NCBI GenBank assembly: GCA_017621195.1
Contig: JAGATO010000147.1
Coordinates: 1 to 13,247, forward strand
DNA from: Bacillota bacterium
Lineage (GTDB): Bacteria > Bacillota > Clostridia > Peptostreptococcales > Anaerovoracaceae
Reading direction: 5' to 3'
Length of the DNA stretch: 13,247 nt
In this document: piece by piece, positions 13,143 through 13,247 of the stretch
Layout: each line of letters begins with the position of its first letter
How positions within the stretch are numbered: position 1 is the stretch's first letter
Translations under genes and position numbers: made by a program
Notes under the pieces: model-generated
Told to the model about the DNA's origin: nothing
The model's input: only the letters and a program-made list of their open reading frames with translations
Database searches by the model: none

Positions 13143-13247
13143 ATGAATACGGAAAAAATCAGAGAATTGGTGGAAATCCTGGAGGGCTCCTCCCTGAACT
13201 TCATGGAGGTATCGGAAGGGGATTTTCACCTGAAGCTGGGAAAGACC
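13143..13247 (+). CDS. accB: Biotin carboxyl carrier protein of acetyl-CoA carboxylase, 5' start only
   Basis: Only the first 35 codons lie in the window (MNTEKIRELVEILEGSSLNF..., ending LKLGKT), and the frame stays open to the right edge. The N-terminal helix IRELVEILEGSSLNFMEV and the strand DFHLKLGK are characteristic of AccB N-termini. The biotin-carrying lysine would lie beyond the window. The gene follows fabF by 36 bases, with GGAGG 11 bases before the ATG. The order fabF-accB is the normal Bacillota arrangement, where fabZ, accC, accD and accA come next. Identity rests on a short stretch plus context. Confidence 0.85.
   Translation, partial: MNTEKIRELVEILEGSSLNFMEVSEGDFHLKLGKT

Noticed and set aside
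10653..13229. 858-codon minus-strand open frame opposite the FabX-like gene, fabF and accB
   Set aside because: It is antisense to three well-supported genes with intact catalytic motifs, has a His/Arg/Gly-rich composition typical of the reverse complement of GC-rich codons, and shows no recognisable domain or ribosome binding site.

Overview
The window comes from a low-oxygen-type Bacillota, most likely class Clostridia. The evidence is a streptococcal/clostridial-style type II fatty-acid synthesis operon headed by a MarR (FabT-type) regulator, a FabK enoyl reductase, strong AGGAGG ribosome binding sites, and coding sequence that is moderately GC-rich by eye. No rRNA, tRNA or CRISPR array was seen.

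Layout. (1) Positions 1-2004, plus strand: the 3' part of gltX (glutamyl-tRNA synthetase), followed 4 bases later by a GT8-family glycosyltransferase. (2) 2005-2930: a spacer with a 16-bp tandem repeat and a promoter, then pyrE, closed by a strong 11-bp-stem terminator that appears to work in both directions. (3) 2962-5609, minus strand: an accessory block with a DUF4143-type AAA ATPase, an AT-rich intergenic region carrying a phased array of about seven 23-bp-spaced repeats, remnant-like direct repeats, a cluster of GC-rich hairpins, a GNAT acetyltransferase and a Cys-rich protein of unknown function. The last two share a promoter near 5581-5609. (4) 5761 to the right edge, plus strand: a perfect-consensus sigma-70 promoter, a 21-bp palindromic operator and a structured leader, then fabT(marR)-fabH-acpP-fabK-fabD-fabG-[fabX-like]-fabF-accB'. 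The operon runs off the window; fabZ and accC/D/A are expected beyond it.

How the genes work together. FabD loads malonyl onto ACP, FabH starts chains, FabF elongates, FabG reduces the 3-keto group and FabK reduces the enoyl group. AccB (start only) belongs to the acetyl-CoA carboxylase that supplies malonyl-CoA. FabT probably senses acyl-ACP and binds the palindrome next to its own promoter. The most notable gene is a second nitronate-monooxygenase-fold flavoprotein (10698-11834) between fabG and fabF. It has a Cys-rich C-terminal segment and resembles Helicobacter FabX, the FMN/[4Fe-4S] enzyme that makes the cis double bond of unsaturated fatty acids. No fabM, fabA or fabN is visible, so this gene is a good candidate for the unsaturated-fatty-acid branch point.

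Several spacers hold unexplained repeated or structured DNA (2019-2066, 4260-4650, 5821-5875, 7559-7781). The fabH-acpP spacer is unusual because an essential operon is interrupted by a 19-bp tandem repeat and serial hairpins.
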